DNA from: Bacteroides sp. CAG:530
GTDB taxonomy: Bacteria; Bacteroidota; Bacteroidia; Bacteroidales; Bacteroidaceae
Direction: 5' to 3'
DNA length: 35,370 nt
NCBI GenBank assembly: GCA_000434735.1
Contig: FR881251.1
Span: forward strand, 1-35,370
Of the stretch, positions 16,925 through 25,232 are shown in pieces. Numbering within the stretch: the stretch's first letter is position 1; each line of letters opens with the position of its first letter. Under the pieces are notes generated by a model that saw only the letters and a program-made list of their open reading frames with translations, searched no databases and was not told the origin of the DNA. The translations under genes and the position numbers were made by a program.

Positions 16925-17493
16925 GAGTCGGTATTTTCGGCGGAACATTCAACCCGATACATATAGGACATTTGGCTCTGGCCAACTATCTGCGTGAATT
17001 CGAAGGGCTGGATGAAGTGTGGTTTATGGTATCGCCACAGAATCCATTCAAAAAAGACCAGATATTGCTAGACGACCATATACGACTGGAGATGGTACAG
17101 GAAGCGATAAAAGACTATCCGTACTTTCGCGCTTGCGATTTTGAATTCAGTCTGCCGCGCCCATCATATACGGTAGATACGCTCAACAAATTGGCGCAAG
17201 CCTATCCCGAGCACAGTTTCACGCTCATAATAGGAGCCGACAACTGGAATTCTTTCTCTAAATGGAAATCGCCGGAAGAGATTCTGAAGAACCATCACGT
17301 GATGGTATACCCACGGCGAGGATACGATATAGACCTTAACAACATTCCTGCACATGTTACGGTAGCCGACACACCGCTGATAGAAATCAGCTCCACTTTC
17401 ATCCGCCAATCTATAGCCGAAGGCAAAGACATACGCTACTTTGTACATCCGGAAGTTTGGAGGATTATACAAGAACAACATCTATACAAATAA
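16915..17493 (+). CDS. nadD: Nicotinate-nucleotide adenylyltransferase
   Basis: NadD adenylates nicotinate mononucleotide to deamido-NAD in the NAD synthesis pathway. From the ATG at 16915 it has 192 residues, beginning MSLRVGIFGGTFNPIHIGHL with the nucleotidyltransferase (T/H)xGH-type motif HIGH (16-19). The C-terminal ISSTFIRQ signature is present. An in-frame extension upstream to 16783 exists but overlaps the small membrane-protein gene and has no family similarity, so I reject it. The start overlaps the upstream gene by 10 nt. nadK, a later step in NADP supply, lies elsewhere in the window. Confidence 0.96.
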   Translation: MSLRVGIFGGTFNPIHIGHLALANYLREFEGLDEVWFMVSPQNPFKKDQILLDDHIRLEMVQEAIKDYPYFRACDFEFSLPRPSYTVDTLNKLAQAYPEHSFTLIIGADNWNSFSKWKSPEEILKNHHVMVYPRRGYDIDLNNIPAHVTVADTPLIEISSTFIRQSIAEGKDIRYFVHPEVWRIIQEQHLYK

Positions 17494-17498
17494 ATGCG

Positions 17499-17540
17499 AA
17501 CGGGGAATAAAGCTTAGCTTTACTCCCCGTTCTTTTTCTT
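17499..17540 (+). terminator. Terminator after nadD
   Basis: AACGGGGAnTAAAGC pairs with GCTTTAnTCCCCGTT (arms about 17499-17513 and 17517-17531) around a TTA loop, followed by TTCTTTTTCTT. It ends the yicC-nadD operon and could also serve the convergent M23-LysM gene. Confidence 0.8.
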
Positions 17541-17587
17541 CCAATTATCAACTTCTCTATGTTATGAGAACATTTAAGTTCTTTCTA

Positions 17588-18499
17588 TCAAGCGCATTTC
17601 AGTACCTGACCGATACGCAATGTTGTAGTACGCTTTATACCATTAATGCGGCACAACTTATCGATAGATACATGATAACGGCGTGAAATACTGCCTAATG
17701 TATCACCCTTACGAATCTTGTGATATTTCACCTCGCCACCGTCAGAACCTACAGCAGAAGCTATAGAACGTCCTTGTTTCAGAGCCGCCAACGAACGACT
17801 ACGCTGACTAGCATAACGATTGGCTCCACGAACAAACAGATAAGTGTCGGCTACTATATCTTGATTAGGAAAATCGAATATGAATTCAGGATTGATAACC
17901 TCGCCTAAGAAACGAGTCTCGAAATGAAGATGAGAACCAGTAGAACGTCCTGTGTTTCCACCCAATCCGATAGGATCGCCTGCTCTTACATATTGTTCTT
18001 CTGCTACAATCTGCTTAGACAAGTGACCGTAGATAGTCTCCAATCCGTTATCATGACGAATAACTACATACTTACCATAGCCACGACGATCATATTTCAC
18101 CATACGTATCTTTCCGTCGAAAGCGGCACGGATAGTATCGCCAATGTATACCTTTACGTCAAGTCCCTCGTGCATACGGCGCCAACGCGGTCCGCACTTA
18201 GAAGTAATAACAGTATGAGTGGTAGGCATGCAAAAATTAGTAAGATCTATTCTGAAGCTATCGGGCACCTGAGCGTTTGCATACGCACGAACTCTATCGT
18301 TAGTCCAATTAGGATAAAGGCTATATGCCGGATAAGCCGATTGTTCTGCCTTAATCTGGCGAATCAACGCCAATGAGTCTACGGCTTTAAGTTTTCTGTC
18401 GATAGGAGCCTGACGCGCCAACAAATCTTGCCCAGATACGTTTACGCTGACCAACGCGAAAGCTGCCAAAGCGACTGTCTTAATACATTTTAAAATCAT
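17588..18499 (-). CDS. M23 peptidase with C-terminal LysM domain
   Basis: A 303-residue exported cell-wall hydrolase. A signal peptide covers about 1-23 (ending VSGQ). The M23 domain (about 92-207) has a full set of catalytic residues: H110 and D114 in MHEGLD, H159 in YGHL, and H190 and H192 in SHLHFE. A linker follows, then one LysM domain (about 258-301, YHKIRKGDTLGSISRRYHVS) that binds peptidoglycan. It is probably an active endopeptidase in the periplasm. It is transcribed alone, with a leader of more than 100 bp upstream. It differs from the other M23 protein in the window, which is membrane-anchored and lacks LysM. Confidence 0.92.
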   Translation of the reverse strand: MILKCIKTVALAAFALVSVNVSGQDLLARQAPIDRKLKAVDSLALIRQIKAEQSAYPAYSLYPNWTNDRVRAYANAQVPDSFRIDLTNFCMPTTHTVITSKCGPRWRRMHEGLDVKVYIGDTIRAAFDGKIRMVKYDRRGYGKYVVIRHDNGLETIYGHLSKQIVAEEQYVRAGDPIGLGGNTGRSTGSHLHFETRFLGEVINPEFIFDFPNQDIVADTYLFVRGANRYASQRSRSLAALKQGRSIASAVGSDGGEVKYHKIRKGDTLGSISRRYHVSIDKLCRINGIKRTTTLRIGQVLKCA

Positions 18500-19002
18500 T
18501 CTTATATTTATATTTTTCAGCGATATCCATCAGCCGTTCGCAATCAGGATACAAAGGGGGTTGCGGCTGAGATAAGAATACCTTTCCGGTTTAAAACAAT
18601 TCATTTTTAAGGCGTCTCAAATACAAATAGAGACTTTATTTTCAAAAAGCGTTTCAAATATAGCTATTTTCCGACTAAGTTAGACTCCCTATTAACTATT
18701 TTTTTCGTATTTTTATATAGGAAACTATGCATTTTACATGTTTATATGTTGTGCAACATGTTTTACTATCGTCTTGACATAAATCAAGTATTAATTTAAC
18801 CAACGCAATAATCCCATCGCACAAACTCGAATTTTAAGCGGCTATCTCCGCTTTTATCATGCATATAAGAAAAAGAAAGAATGCAATGAATCAAACAAAA
18901 CATTGCGATGAACAGTTTGAATCATCGCAATGTTTCAAATCAATCATCACAATGTTTTTTCCGCACTTTTAGAGCCTTTTCCATCGTGCGTTATTTTTAC
19001 CA
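18500..19002. other. 500-bp intergenic region, no gene seen
   Basis: No convincing coding frame. The side next to the M23-LysM gene holds a hairpin (CAGCCG...CGGCTG with CGCAA/TTGCG, 18531-18569) that would lie in that gene's leader. A possible minus-strand -7 box TATATTTG is at 18662-18655. The other side holds the three-copy repeat at 18898-18957. The middle is plain AT-rich sequence. Confidence 0.6.
18898..18957. repeat. Three-copy inverted/direct repeat downstream of recG
   Basis: AAACATTGCGATGA (18898-18911) is a perfect inverted copy of TCATCGCAATGTTT (18922-18935), and a third copy with one mismatch, TCATCACAATGTTT, begins exactly 22 bp later (18944-18957). The 14-bp hairpin lies about 70 bp past the recG stop codon and probably helps to end that operon. 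The layout resembles the palindrome arrays at 245-327 and 8441-8530 but the core sequence differs. Confidence 0.65.
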
Positions 19003-21102
19003 TCAGGAAATTACCGCCCAATTTACGTTCTTCTTGCGAAGCTCTTTAAGCTGTTGCCACACCACTTGATTCTTTGGATTCTCGCACTGAGGGTCCTCAT
19101 CGAGCAAGCGTTCGGCTATATCGCGAACGTACTGAAGCAACTGCCCGTCGCGGGCTATATCAGCTATCTTCAAATCGAAAGCTACCCCACTCTGCTGTGT
19201 TCCTTCCAAATCGCCGGGCCCACGAAGCTTCAGGTCGGCTTCGGCTATCTCGAAACCGTCGTTGGTCTCTACCATAATGCTGATACGCTTACGTGTCTCT
19301 TCGGAAAGTTTATATCCGGTAACCAATATACAGTACGACTGATCGGCACCACGCCCTACTCTACCGCGCAACTGATGAAGCTGCGAGAGTCCGAACCGCT
19401 CAGCGTTTTCTATCACCATTACAGAAGCGTTGGGCACGTTCACTCCAACCTCGATTACGGTAGTAGCCACCATTATCTGAGTTTGCTTAGCCAAGAAGCG
19501 CTGCATCTCGGCATCCTTCTCGGCAGGTTTCATTTTTCCGTGTACCTTACTTACTCTATATTCTGGGAACTCCTCACAGATATTAGTATAACCGTCTTCA
19601 AGGTTCTTGATATCCATCTTTTCGCTTTCCTGAATAAGCGGATAAACAATGTAAACCTGACGGCCCGCTTCTATCTGCTTACGGATAAAGGCGTAAAGCG
19701 AAGCCCGACGGTTATCAAACTGATGCACCGTCTGTATAGGTTTTCTGCCCGGAGGAAGTTCGTCGATAACAGACACATCGAGGTCGCCGTATAAAGTCAT
19801 GGCCAATGTACGCGGTATGGGAGTAGCCGTCATAACCAATACATGCGGCGGATAAATGTTCTTACTCCACAATTTAGCACGCTGCGCCACACCGAAACGA
19901 TGCTGCTCGTCTATCACCACCAATCCGAGAGAAGAGAAATTAACCGTATCTTCTATCACGGCATGAGTTCCTATCAGAATCTTAACATCGCCTGTGAGCA
20001 GGTCTTTCAGAATAGTTTCACGACGCTTGCCTTTCACGTTGCCCGTAAGCAACTCTACACGCACATTCATGCCTGCCAGAAATCGGCAGATAGTTTCATA
20101 ATGCTGATTAGCCAAGATTTCTGTAGGTGCCATCATACACGCCTGATAACCATTATCGAGTGCTATAAGCATGGTCATCAGCGCCACAAGTGTCTTGCCG
20201 CTACCCACATCGCCTTGCAACAGACGGTTCATCTGTCGTCCGCTACCCATGTCGCGACGCATCTCCTTAATGACACGCTTCTGCGCACCCGTCAGTTGAA
20301 ACGGAAGGTTTTGCGAATAAAATGTATTGAATATCTCGCCAACGTGCTCGAAAGGCAATCCGCGGAACTTGTTGCGGCGTTCCTTGGTGTAACGTAGTAT
20401 ATTAAGCTGCACATAAAACAGCTCTTCAAACTTAAGGCGATACTGTGCCTTACGAAGTAATTCTGGATTCTGAGGGAAATGTATATTATATAACGCCTCG
20501 GCAAGCGGCATCAGATGAAACGACTCTACCATCCATGGGCTGAGCGTTTCTTCAAACGGCTCGCGCTGAATGGCATGAAACAAATTGCGCATCAGTTTCT
20601 CTATGGCATGAGAGTTGATGAGCATACGCTTCATCTTTTCCGTAGTATTATAATAAGGCTGAAGTCCCATGTTGCCGACAGTAAGTTCATCGGCCTCATC
20701 CACATCGGGATGCGCCACGTTTATACGTCCGCCGAAGACAGTAGGTTTTCCGAATATGATGTATTCTACCCCAGCCTTTATTTTTCCCATAACGAACTTC
20801 AGACCTTGAAACCAAACGGCATCCATTACTCCTGTGCCGTCCGAAAAATGTCCTACCAACCTACGTTGACGTCCTTCGCCAAAGGTCTCGAAACTCAAGA
20901 ACTTGCCACGCAACTGAATATAAGGCATATTGCCATCTATCTCTCTGATGGTATAAATGCGGCTACGGTCTACATACTTATAAGGGAAATAATACAGCAA
21001 GTCCTTAAAGGAAACTATATTAAGTTCCTTAGCCAGCAACGAAGCGCGTTGCGGACCTACTCCGGGCAAATATTTAATGTCGCGTGTTGATAAATCGAGC
21101 AT
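19003..21102 (-). CDS. recG: ATP-dependent DNA helicase RecG
   Basis: RecG is a monomeric double-strand DNA translocase that remodels stalled replication forks and Holliday junctions. It has 699 residues, the usual length. The N-terminal wedge/OB region covers about 1-260. Helicase motifs include Walker A GDVGSGKT (297-304), motif Ia MMAPTEILANQH, motif II DEQH (398-401), motif III VMTATPIPRTLA and motif VI QLRGRVGRG. The TRG region is present near the C-terminus. It is the last gene of the pdxJ-to-recG operon, 10 nt after ispD. Confidence 0.97.
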   Translation of the reverse strand: MLDLSTRDIKYLPGVGPQRASLLAKELNIVSFKDLLYYFPYKYVDRSRIYTIREIDGNMPYIQLRGKFLSFETFGEGRQRRLVGHFSDGTGVMDAVWFQGLKFVMGKIKAGVEYIIFGKPTVFGGRINVAHPDVDEADELTVGNMGLQPYYNTTEKMKRMLINSHAIEKLMRNLFHAIQREPFEETLSPWMVESFHLMPLAEALYNIHFPQNPELLRKAQYRLKFEELFYVQLNILRYTKERRNKFRGLPFEHVGEIFNTFYSQNLPFQLTGAQKRVIKEMRRDMGSGRQMNRLLQGDVGSGKTLVALMTMLIALDNGYQACMMAPTEILANQHYETICRFLAGMNVRVELLTGNVKGKRRETILKDLLTGDVKILIGTHAVIEDTVNFSSLGLVVIDEQHRFGVAQRAKLWSKNIYPPHVLVMTATPIPRTLAMTLYGDLDVSVIDELPPGRKPIQTVHQFDNRRASLYAFIRKQIEAGRQVYIVYPLIQESEKMDIKNLEDGYTNICEEFPEYRVSKVHGKMKPAEKDAEMQRFLAKQTQIMVATTVIEVGVNVPNASVMVIENAERFGLSQLHQLRGRVGRGADQSYCILVTGYKLSEETRKRISIMVETNDGFEIAEADLKLRGPGDLEGTQQSGVAFDLKIADIARDGQLLQYVRDIAERLLDEDPQCENPKNQVVWQQLKELRKKNVNWAVIS

Positions 21103-21112
21103 GTCAAGACAA

Positions 21113-21778
21113 TTACAAAAGAGCCTCTGCCACTTTCAAGTCGAATGGCGTAGTGAGTTTAATGTTCTCTCTGTTTCCTTTAACCAAATGAACGGTAGCT
21201 CCGCAATGCTCCACTACTGAAGCATCGTCAGTAAACAAAGGAATATACTCTTGCGCATAGGCTTTTTTCAGCAAATCGACTGTAAACACCTGAGGTGTCT
21301 GCACTAATTTATAGCGGTCGCGAGGCACAGTTTCGCTTCCTCCGTCTTCACGGATATAGCGTACCGTCTCTACCACTTCGGTTACTGGCACTACAGCCTG
21401 CAACTGCGCGGCCTGTTCATAGCACTCCTTTATTACACTCTGCGCCACGAAAGGACGCACACCATCGTGCACGCCTACTACGCCGCCCGTAGACGGTATC
21501 AACGCCAATCCGTTCTTTACAGAATGGAAACGAGTCTCTCCGCCATTAGCCAACTGATAAGGAATAGAGAAATGATACTCCTCGCAGAGTCCTTTCCAAT
21601 ACGCCTGATGTGCGGAAGGCAGAACCAAAATGATATTTATCTGCGGGTCGTAAGCATAAAAAGCCTCAATGGTACGCATCAAGACAGGCATACCATTGAT
21701 GGGCACAAACTGCTTAGGGATATCACCACCCATACGCAGTCCCTTACCTCCGGCTACTATAATGACATATTTCTCCAT
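21113..21778 (-). CDS. ispD: 2-C-methyl-D-erythritol 4-phosphate cytidylyltransferase
   Basis: IspD activates methylerythritol phosphate with CTP, the step after Dxr in the MEP pathway. From the ATG at 21778 it has 221 residues, starting MEKYVIIVAGGKGLRMGG with the nucleotide-binding AGGKGLRMG loop and IPKQF. Other family motifs are GVHDGVRPFV and TPQVF. A GTG two codons earlier (21784) is an equally open alternative start. It lies between a DJ-1 family gene and recG with only a few bases between genes. Confidence 0.95.
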   Translation of the reverse strand: MEKYVIIVAGGKGLRMGGDIPKQFVPINGMPVLMRTIEAFYAYDPQINIILVLPSAHQAYWKGLCEEYHFSIPYQLANGGETRFHSVKNGLALIPSTGGVVGVHDGVRPFVAQSVIKECYEQAAQLQAVVPVTEVVETVRYIREDGGSETVPRDRYKLVQTPQVFTVDLLKKAYAQEYIPLFTDDASVVEHCGATVHLVKGNRENIKLTTPFDLKVAEALL

Positions 21779-21785
21779 TGCCACG

Positions 21786-22334
21786 TTAAGCGAAAAGCAT
21801 TCCCTGTTTTACTTCGAGCACCTTTTCGGCACCGGCAAACTTCTCAAGAATAGTAAATCCGAATTCGGCAGCTGCGGCAGGACCTTTGCCTAAAATGAAA
21901 TTATCAGCAACTTGCACCATTGCACCTATACATTCGGCACCTTCCAGATATTGCTCAAAGCCAGGATAACAAGTAGCCTTCTTGCCTTTCAGCAAGCCAC
22001 GACGTCCGTACACCAACGGAGCCGCGCAGATGGCAGCCATAGGCTTTTGCTCTGCAGCAAAGTCACGTATCAATTTATCCAAGCCCGAGTGCATGTCAAG
22101 ATTAGCCGCTCCAGGCATACCGCCGGGCAAGACAATCATTTCTACATCCTCGGCGTTCAGCTCTTCGAAAAGCAAATCAGCCTCTACCGGAATCTGATGA
22201 GCTCCCATAGCTATACGGGTGCCTGTAACAGATACAGTCTTCACACTAAGCCCTCCACGGCGCATCACGTCAAGAGGTAACAAGGCTTCTATTTCTTCGA
22301 AGCCATCAGCCAAAAAGATACAGATTGATTTCAT
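21786..22334 (-). CDS. DJ-1/PfpI (YajL-like) family protein
   Basis: A 182-residue single-domain protein of the DJ-1/ThiJ/PfpI superfamily. The nucleophile elbow AAICAAP carries C103, and the conserved acidic residue that tunes it is in DGFEEIEA (E13/E14). The VLPGGMPGA loop is also present. Relatives include YajL and human DJ-1, linked to oxidative stress and, debatably, to glyoxal or protein deglycation. Older annotation as a thiazole-biosynthesis kinase is not supported. It is in the operon between tonB and ispD, which gives no clear functional hint. Confidence 0.88.
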   Translation of the reverse strand: MKSICIFLADGFEEIEALLPLDVMRRGGLSVKTVSVTGTRIAMGAHQIPVEADLLFEELNAEDVEMIVLPGGMPGAANLDMHSGLDKLIRDFAAEQKPMAAICAAPLVYGRRGLLKGKKATCYPGFEQYLEGAECIGAMVQVADNFILGKGPAAAAEFGFTILEKFAGAEKVLEVKQGMLFA

Positions 22335-22354
22335 GATACGATAAATTTAAATTT

Positions 22355-23224
22355 TTATTTCAACTTAAAATAATAGGTAATGGTTCCGCTCTGGTTATCC
22401 ACACCACTGATAGTATTGAAACGAGCTTTACGGGCTGCATCCAACGCCGCTTTACGCAACTGTGGGTTCACCGTATTAGTTCTCTTGTTTATGCTTGTAC
22501 TTACTACACGGCCTTGCGGATCGACTACTATAGTCACTACCACACGACCTTCATCCTGCACGTTATATATAGGCATCGGCAGTCCGCCGGGTCCCAATGA
22601 ACGTCCATTCAAATCGAATGTACCCGTACCTCCTACGCCAGTAGCCTTTCCGGTATTACTATTTCCCGTAGGGCTTCCCTGAATTCCGGTTCCAGATTGT
22701 CCGTCTCCCTTGCTTCCCATCTTAGAACCCTTGCCAAAAGCACCGGCTATTTTACTTGAAGCAGCCGCGGCGGCCGCTTTTTCCGCTTCAGCACGCTTTT
22801 CAGCCTCCGTCTTTTCCTTCGGTCGTTCTTTTGGTTTCTCCTGTTTTACCTCTTTAGGAGTCTCCTTTTTCTTTTCAACCTTCTTTTCTTCCTTCTTCTT
22901 AGGAGCCTCTTTCTTAGGTTCTTCCTTCTTTACCTTTACAGGAGACTCTTCATGCTGCGTTATAAGCGGTTGCTTAACCTCTGGTTCTGGCGAAGCAGGC
23001 ACCTCTTCGGGCACCTCGGTTTCAGGTTGAGGAAGCACGTCAACTTCGGTCATGGTGTAAGGGTCGGCATCACCTTGAGCCATTTCTGTATTTCCAAGCA
23101 TAACCGGCACTCCCCCCTCTTCTTGCTGTGGAGGCAAAGAAAGGTTATACCACCAAAGAAACAGCAGCAGCAAAATATGCAGCAGCAGCGTTCCTATTAT
23201 TCCGGCTATCTTACTTATTTTCAC
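22355..23224 (-). CDS. tonB: TonB family energy transducer
   Basis: A 289-residue periplasm-spanning protein that transmits the proton-motive force from ExbB-ExbD to outer-membrane receptors. It has one N-terminal membrane helix (about 7-27), a long Glu/Lys/Pro-rich linker (about 65-150), an Ala/Gly/Ser-rich stretch and a C-terminal TonB domain (about 205-289, RVVVTIVVDPQGRV). It starts at GTG: an in-frame stop lies two codons upstream and no ATG precedes the membrane helix. The Lys/Ala-rich linker also resembles TolA, so a Tol-Pal-like role is possible. It follows exbB and exbD in the same operon. It is a plausible partner for the receptor at 4628-6679, but other TonB proteins probably exist in the genome. 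Confidence 0.85.
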   Translation of the reverse strand: MKISKIAGIIGTLLLHILLLLFLWWYNLSLPPQQEEGGVPVMLGNTEMAQGDADPYTMTEVDVLPQPETEVPEEVPASPEPEVKQPLITQHEESPVKVKKEEPKKEAPKKKEEKKVEKKKETPKEVKQEKPKERPKEKTEAEKRAEAEKAAAAAASSKIAGAFGKGSKMGSKGDGQSGTGIQGSPTGNSNTGKATGVGGTGTFDLNGRSLGPGGLPMPIYNVQDEGRVVVTIVVDPQGRVVSTSINKRTNTVNPQLRKAALDAARKARFNTISGVDNQSGTITYYFKLK

Positions 23225-23283
23225 GTTTTATTCTTCTTTTGTTCGTTCTTATCACTCACTCCGCGTTACCGAGTATAATGCTA

Positions 23284-23703
23284 TCATTTCTCCGGTCGGC
23301 GAGTAGCAAGCACCATCTTATAGTGATTTTCGTTGGCGATATTCAATATCTTGACAATCTCTCTATAAGGAATGGTTTCATCGGCATACAGAGCCACGTA
23401 CATCTCAGGTTCTTTCTTTGCACAGTCTTGCAAGAAATCTGTAACCTGATTCACATCTAAAGGCATCTCATCATCGTTTCCGCAAGCCCCGTAATAATTC
23501 AGGTCTTTATCAATGATTATTCTCACCATTGGCTTGGCCGATGTCTGCTCAGAACCTTGCGGAAGCAATACCTTGATGGCATTTGGCGACACCATAGTAG
23601 AGGTAATCATGAAAAATATCAATAACAGAAATATAAGGTCTGTCATTGACGACATGCTAAACGTGGGAGATATCTTCTGTCTTCTTTTCAGTGACATAGG
23701 CAT
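23284..23703 (-). CDS. exbD: ExbD/TolR family biopolymer transport protein
   Basis: A 139-residue inner-membrane protein. It has a short cytoplasmic N-terminus (MPMSLKRRQKISPTFSMSS), one membrane helix (about 20-37) carrying the essential proton-relay Asp (D22 in MTDLIFLLLIFF), and a periplasmic domain. With ExbB it forms the proton-driven motor that energises TonB. It starts 3 nt after the exbB stop codon, as expected for subunits of one complex. TolR versus ExbD cannot be separated by sequence alone here. Confidence 0.9.
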   Translation of the reverse strand: MPMSLKRRQKISPTFSMSSMTDLIFLLLIFFMITSTMVSPNAIKVLLPQGSEQTSAKPMVRIIIDKDLNYYGACGNDDEMPLDVNQVTDFLQDCAKKEPEMYVALYADETIPYREIVKILNIANENHYKMVLATRRPEK

Positions 23704-23706
23704 CTA

Positions 23707-24426
23707 TTATTTTTCGTTAGGTTCATTCAGCAAGTCCATAAAGGCAATGGTACGTGCTTCCATCTGACTAACAACCTTATCTACGCGGTAAACCAGATGG
23801 TTATAGGCGAACATGGTAGCAATACCTACCACCAAACCACCTACTGTAGTAATCATAGCTTCGTAGATACCACCAGAAAGCAAAGTAATATCTATGTTGT
23901 TTCCAGCGTTTGCCATATTCCAGAAGGCACGAACCATACCTGTAACCGTTCCGAGGAATCCAATCATAGGGGCACCACTTGAAATAGTAGCCATAATAGA
24001 CAGTTTGTCTTCCAACTTAGCCACTTCCACGTTTCCGGTGTTTTCTATAGCAGCCTGAACATCGGCTACGGGGCGATTCATACGGAGAATACCTTTCTCA
24101 ATCATACGAGCCGACGGAGTATTAGTCATACGGCAATAGTTTACAGCTGCCTTGATTTCGCCTGTACGTATATAGTCGCGAATGCGATCCATAAACAACG
24201 GATCGTCCTTACCAGCCTTACGGATAGCTACAGCACGTTCGAAAAAGATGTAGAAAGCTATAACAGACATTACAGCCAATACAATCATTATCCACCCGCC
24301 TTTGCAAGCCATATCCCATAAATTCATTCCGGGTTCTGTGCCCGACACTGCTGTAAGTACCGGATTCTCGCCGGTCATACTATCGGCTACTGCCTGAGCC
24401 GCTGCCAATAAAGTCATTGTTACCAT
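23707..24426 (-). CDS. exbB: MotA/TolQ/ExbB proton channel family protein
   Basis: The channel-forming motor subunit. From the ATG at 24426 it has 239 residues: an N-terminal hydrophobic segment, a first conserved membrane helix (about 45-65, GGWIMIVLAVMSVIAFYIFFERA), a cytoplasmic domain, and the two C-terminal helices with the family signature (ISSGAPMIGFLGTVTGM, then GLVVGIATMFAYN). A TTG six codons earlier would overlap pdxJ by 13 nt; the ATG leaves a 5-nt gap and is preferred. It works with the ExbD and TonB proteins encoded directly downstream. Confidence 0.9.
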   Translation of the reverse strand: MVTMTLLAAAQAVADSMTGENPVLTAVSGTEPGMNLWDMACKGGWIMIVLAVMSVIAFYIFFERAVAIRKAGKDDPLFMDRIRDYIRTGEIKAAVNYCRMTNTPSARMIEKGILRMNRPVADVQAAIENTGNVEVAKLEDKLSIMATISSGAPMIGFLGTVTGMVRAFWNMANAGNNIDITLLSGGIYEAMITTVGGLVVGIATMFAYNHLVYRVDKVVSQMEARTIAFMDLLNEPNEK

Positions 24427-24431
24427 AATGC

Positions 24432-25145
24432 TTAACGAAGACAATTTTTATATTCTTCAATAGTTTTCTTCAATCCCAAATAAAGCGCATCGCAAATCAA
24501 AGCGTGGCCTATAGAAACTTCGTCTACCCAAGGTATATTCTCATGGAAATACTTCAAGTTAACCAAACTCAAATCGTGACCGGCATTCAGTCCCATACCC
24601 AATCCGCGAGTTACCTTAGCCGCTTCAATGAAAGGAGCGATGGCTTGTTCCGCATTCTTCGGATACAAGGTAGCGTAAGGCTCGGTGTACAACTCTACTC
24701 TATCGGCTCCGGCCTTAGCTGCATATTCTATCATTTCAGGCTCGGTACCTACAAAGATAGATGTACGAATACCTGCATGTCCAAATTCATCCATCAGCTC
24801 TGTAAGGAACGAAAGATTGTTTTTAGTATCCCATCCAGCATTCGATGTGATTTGTCCCGGAGCATCGGGCACCAACGTAACCTGATGCGGCTTAACCTTA
24901 AGCACCAAGTCGATGAACTCTCTTGATGGATAGCCTTCGATATTAAATTCGGTATGCAGAATAGGGCGCAACGCCAAAACATCAGAATAACGAATATGAC
25001 GTTCGTCGGGACGAGGATGTACTGTTATACCTTCGGCTCCAAACGATTCACAGTCTAACGCTACCTTTTCTACATCAGGATTATTTCCGCCCCGAGCATT
25101 ACGCAAGGTGGCTACTTTGTTTATATTTACACTTAGCTTAGTCAT
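24432..25145 (-). CDS. pdxJ: Pyridoxine 5'-phosphate synthase
   Basis: PdxJ condenses 1-deoxy-D-xylulose 5-phosphate with 3-amino-2-oxopropyl phosphate to form pyridoxine 5'-phosphate, the last ring-forming step of vitamin B6 synthesis. It has 237 residues in a TIM-barrel. It begins MTKLSVNINKVATLRNARGG and shows ITVHPRPDERHI, VTLVPDAPGQITS and GLNAGHDL. It leads the minus-strand operon that continues with exbB-exbD-tonB. It shares the precursor deoxyxylulose phosphate with Dxr, encoded elsewhere in the window. The promoter is at 25183-25191, divergent from nadK. Confidence 0.96.
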   Translation of the reverse strand: MTKLSVNINKVATLRNARGGNNPDVEKVALDCESFGAEGITVHPRPDERHIRYSDVLALRPILHTEFNIEGYPSREFIDLVLKVKPHQVTLVPDAPGQITSNAGWDTKNNLSFLTELMDEFGHAGIRTSIFVGTEPEMIEYAAKAGADRVELYTEPYATLYPKNAEQAIAPFIEAAKVTRGLGMGLNAGHDLSLVNLKYFHENIPWVDEVSIGHALICDALYLGLKKTIEEYKNCLR

Positions 25146-25163
25146 ATTGCTTGTAATTTTTAA

Positions 25164-25191
25164 TATCTTTGCACTACAACACGCAAAGGTA
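25164..25191. promoter_or_regulatory. Divergent -7 boxes for pdxJ and nadK
   Basis: TACCTTTGC on the minus strand (25191-25183) is a perfect -7 box for pdxJ. TATCTTTGC on the plus strand (25164-25172) is a perfect -7 box for nadK. The two face each other and overlap in their transcribed leaders. Clear -33 boxes are not seen for either. Confidence 0.5.
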
Positions 25192-25232
25192 ACAGCTTTT
25201 ACTAAATCTGACAGCCTTTGTGATATAAAAGT

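Noticed and set aside
18541..18585. TPP riboswitch-like segment (GGGGG, then CTGAGA and ACC)
   Set aside because: The second conserved half (CTGATCTGGATAAT...GCGAAGGG) is absent, and no thiamine gene lies downstream on the plus strand.
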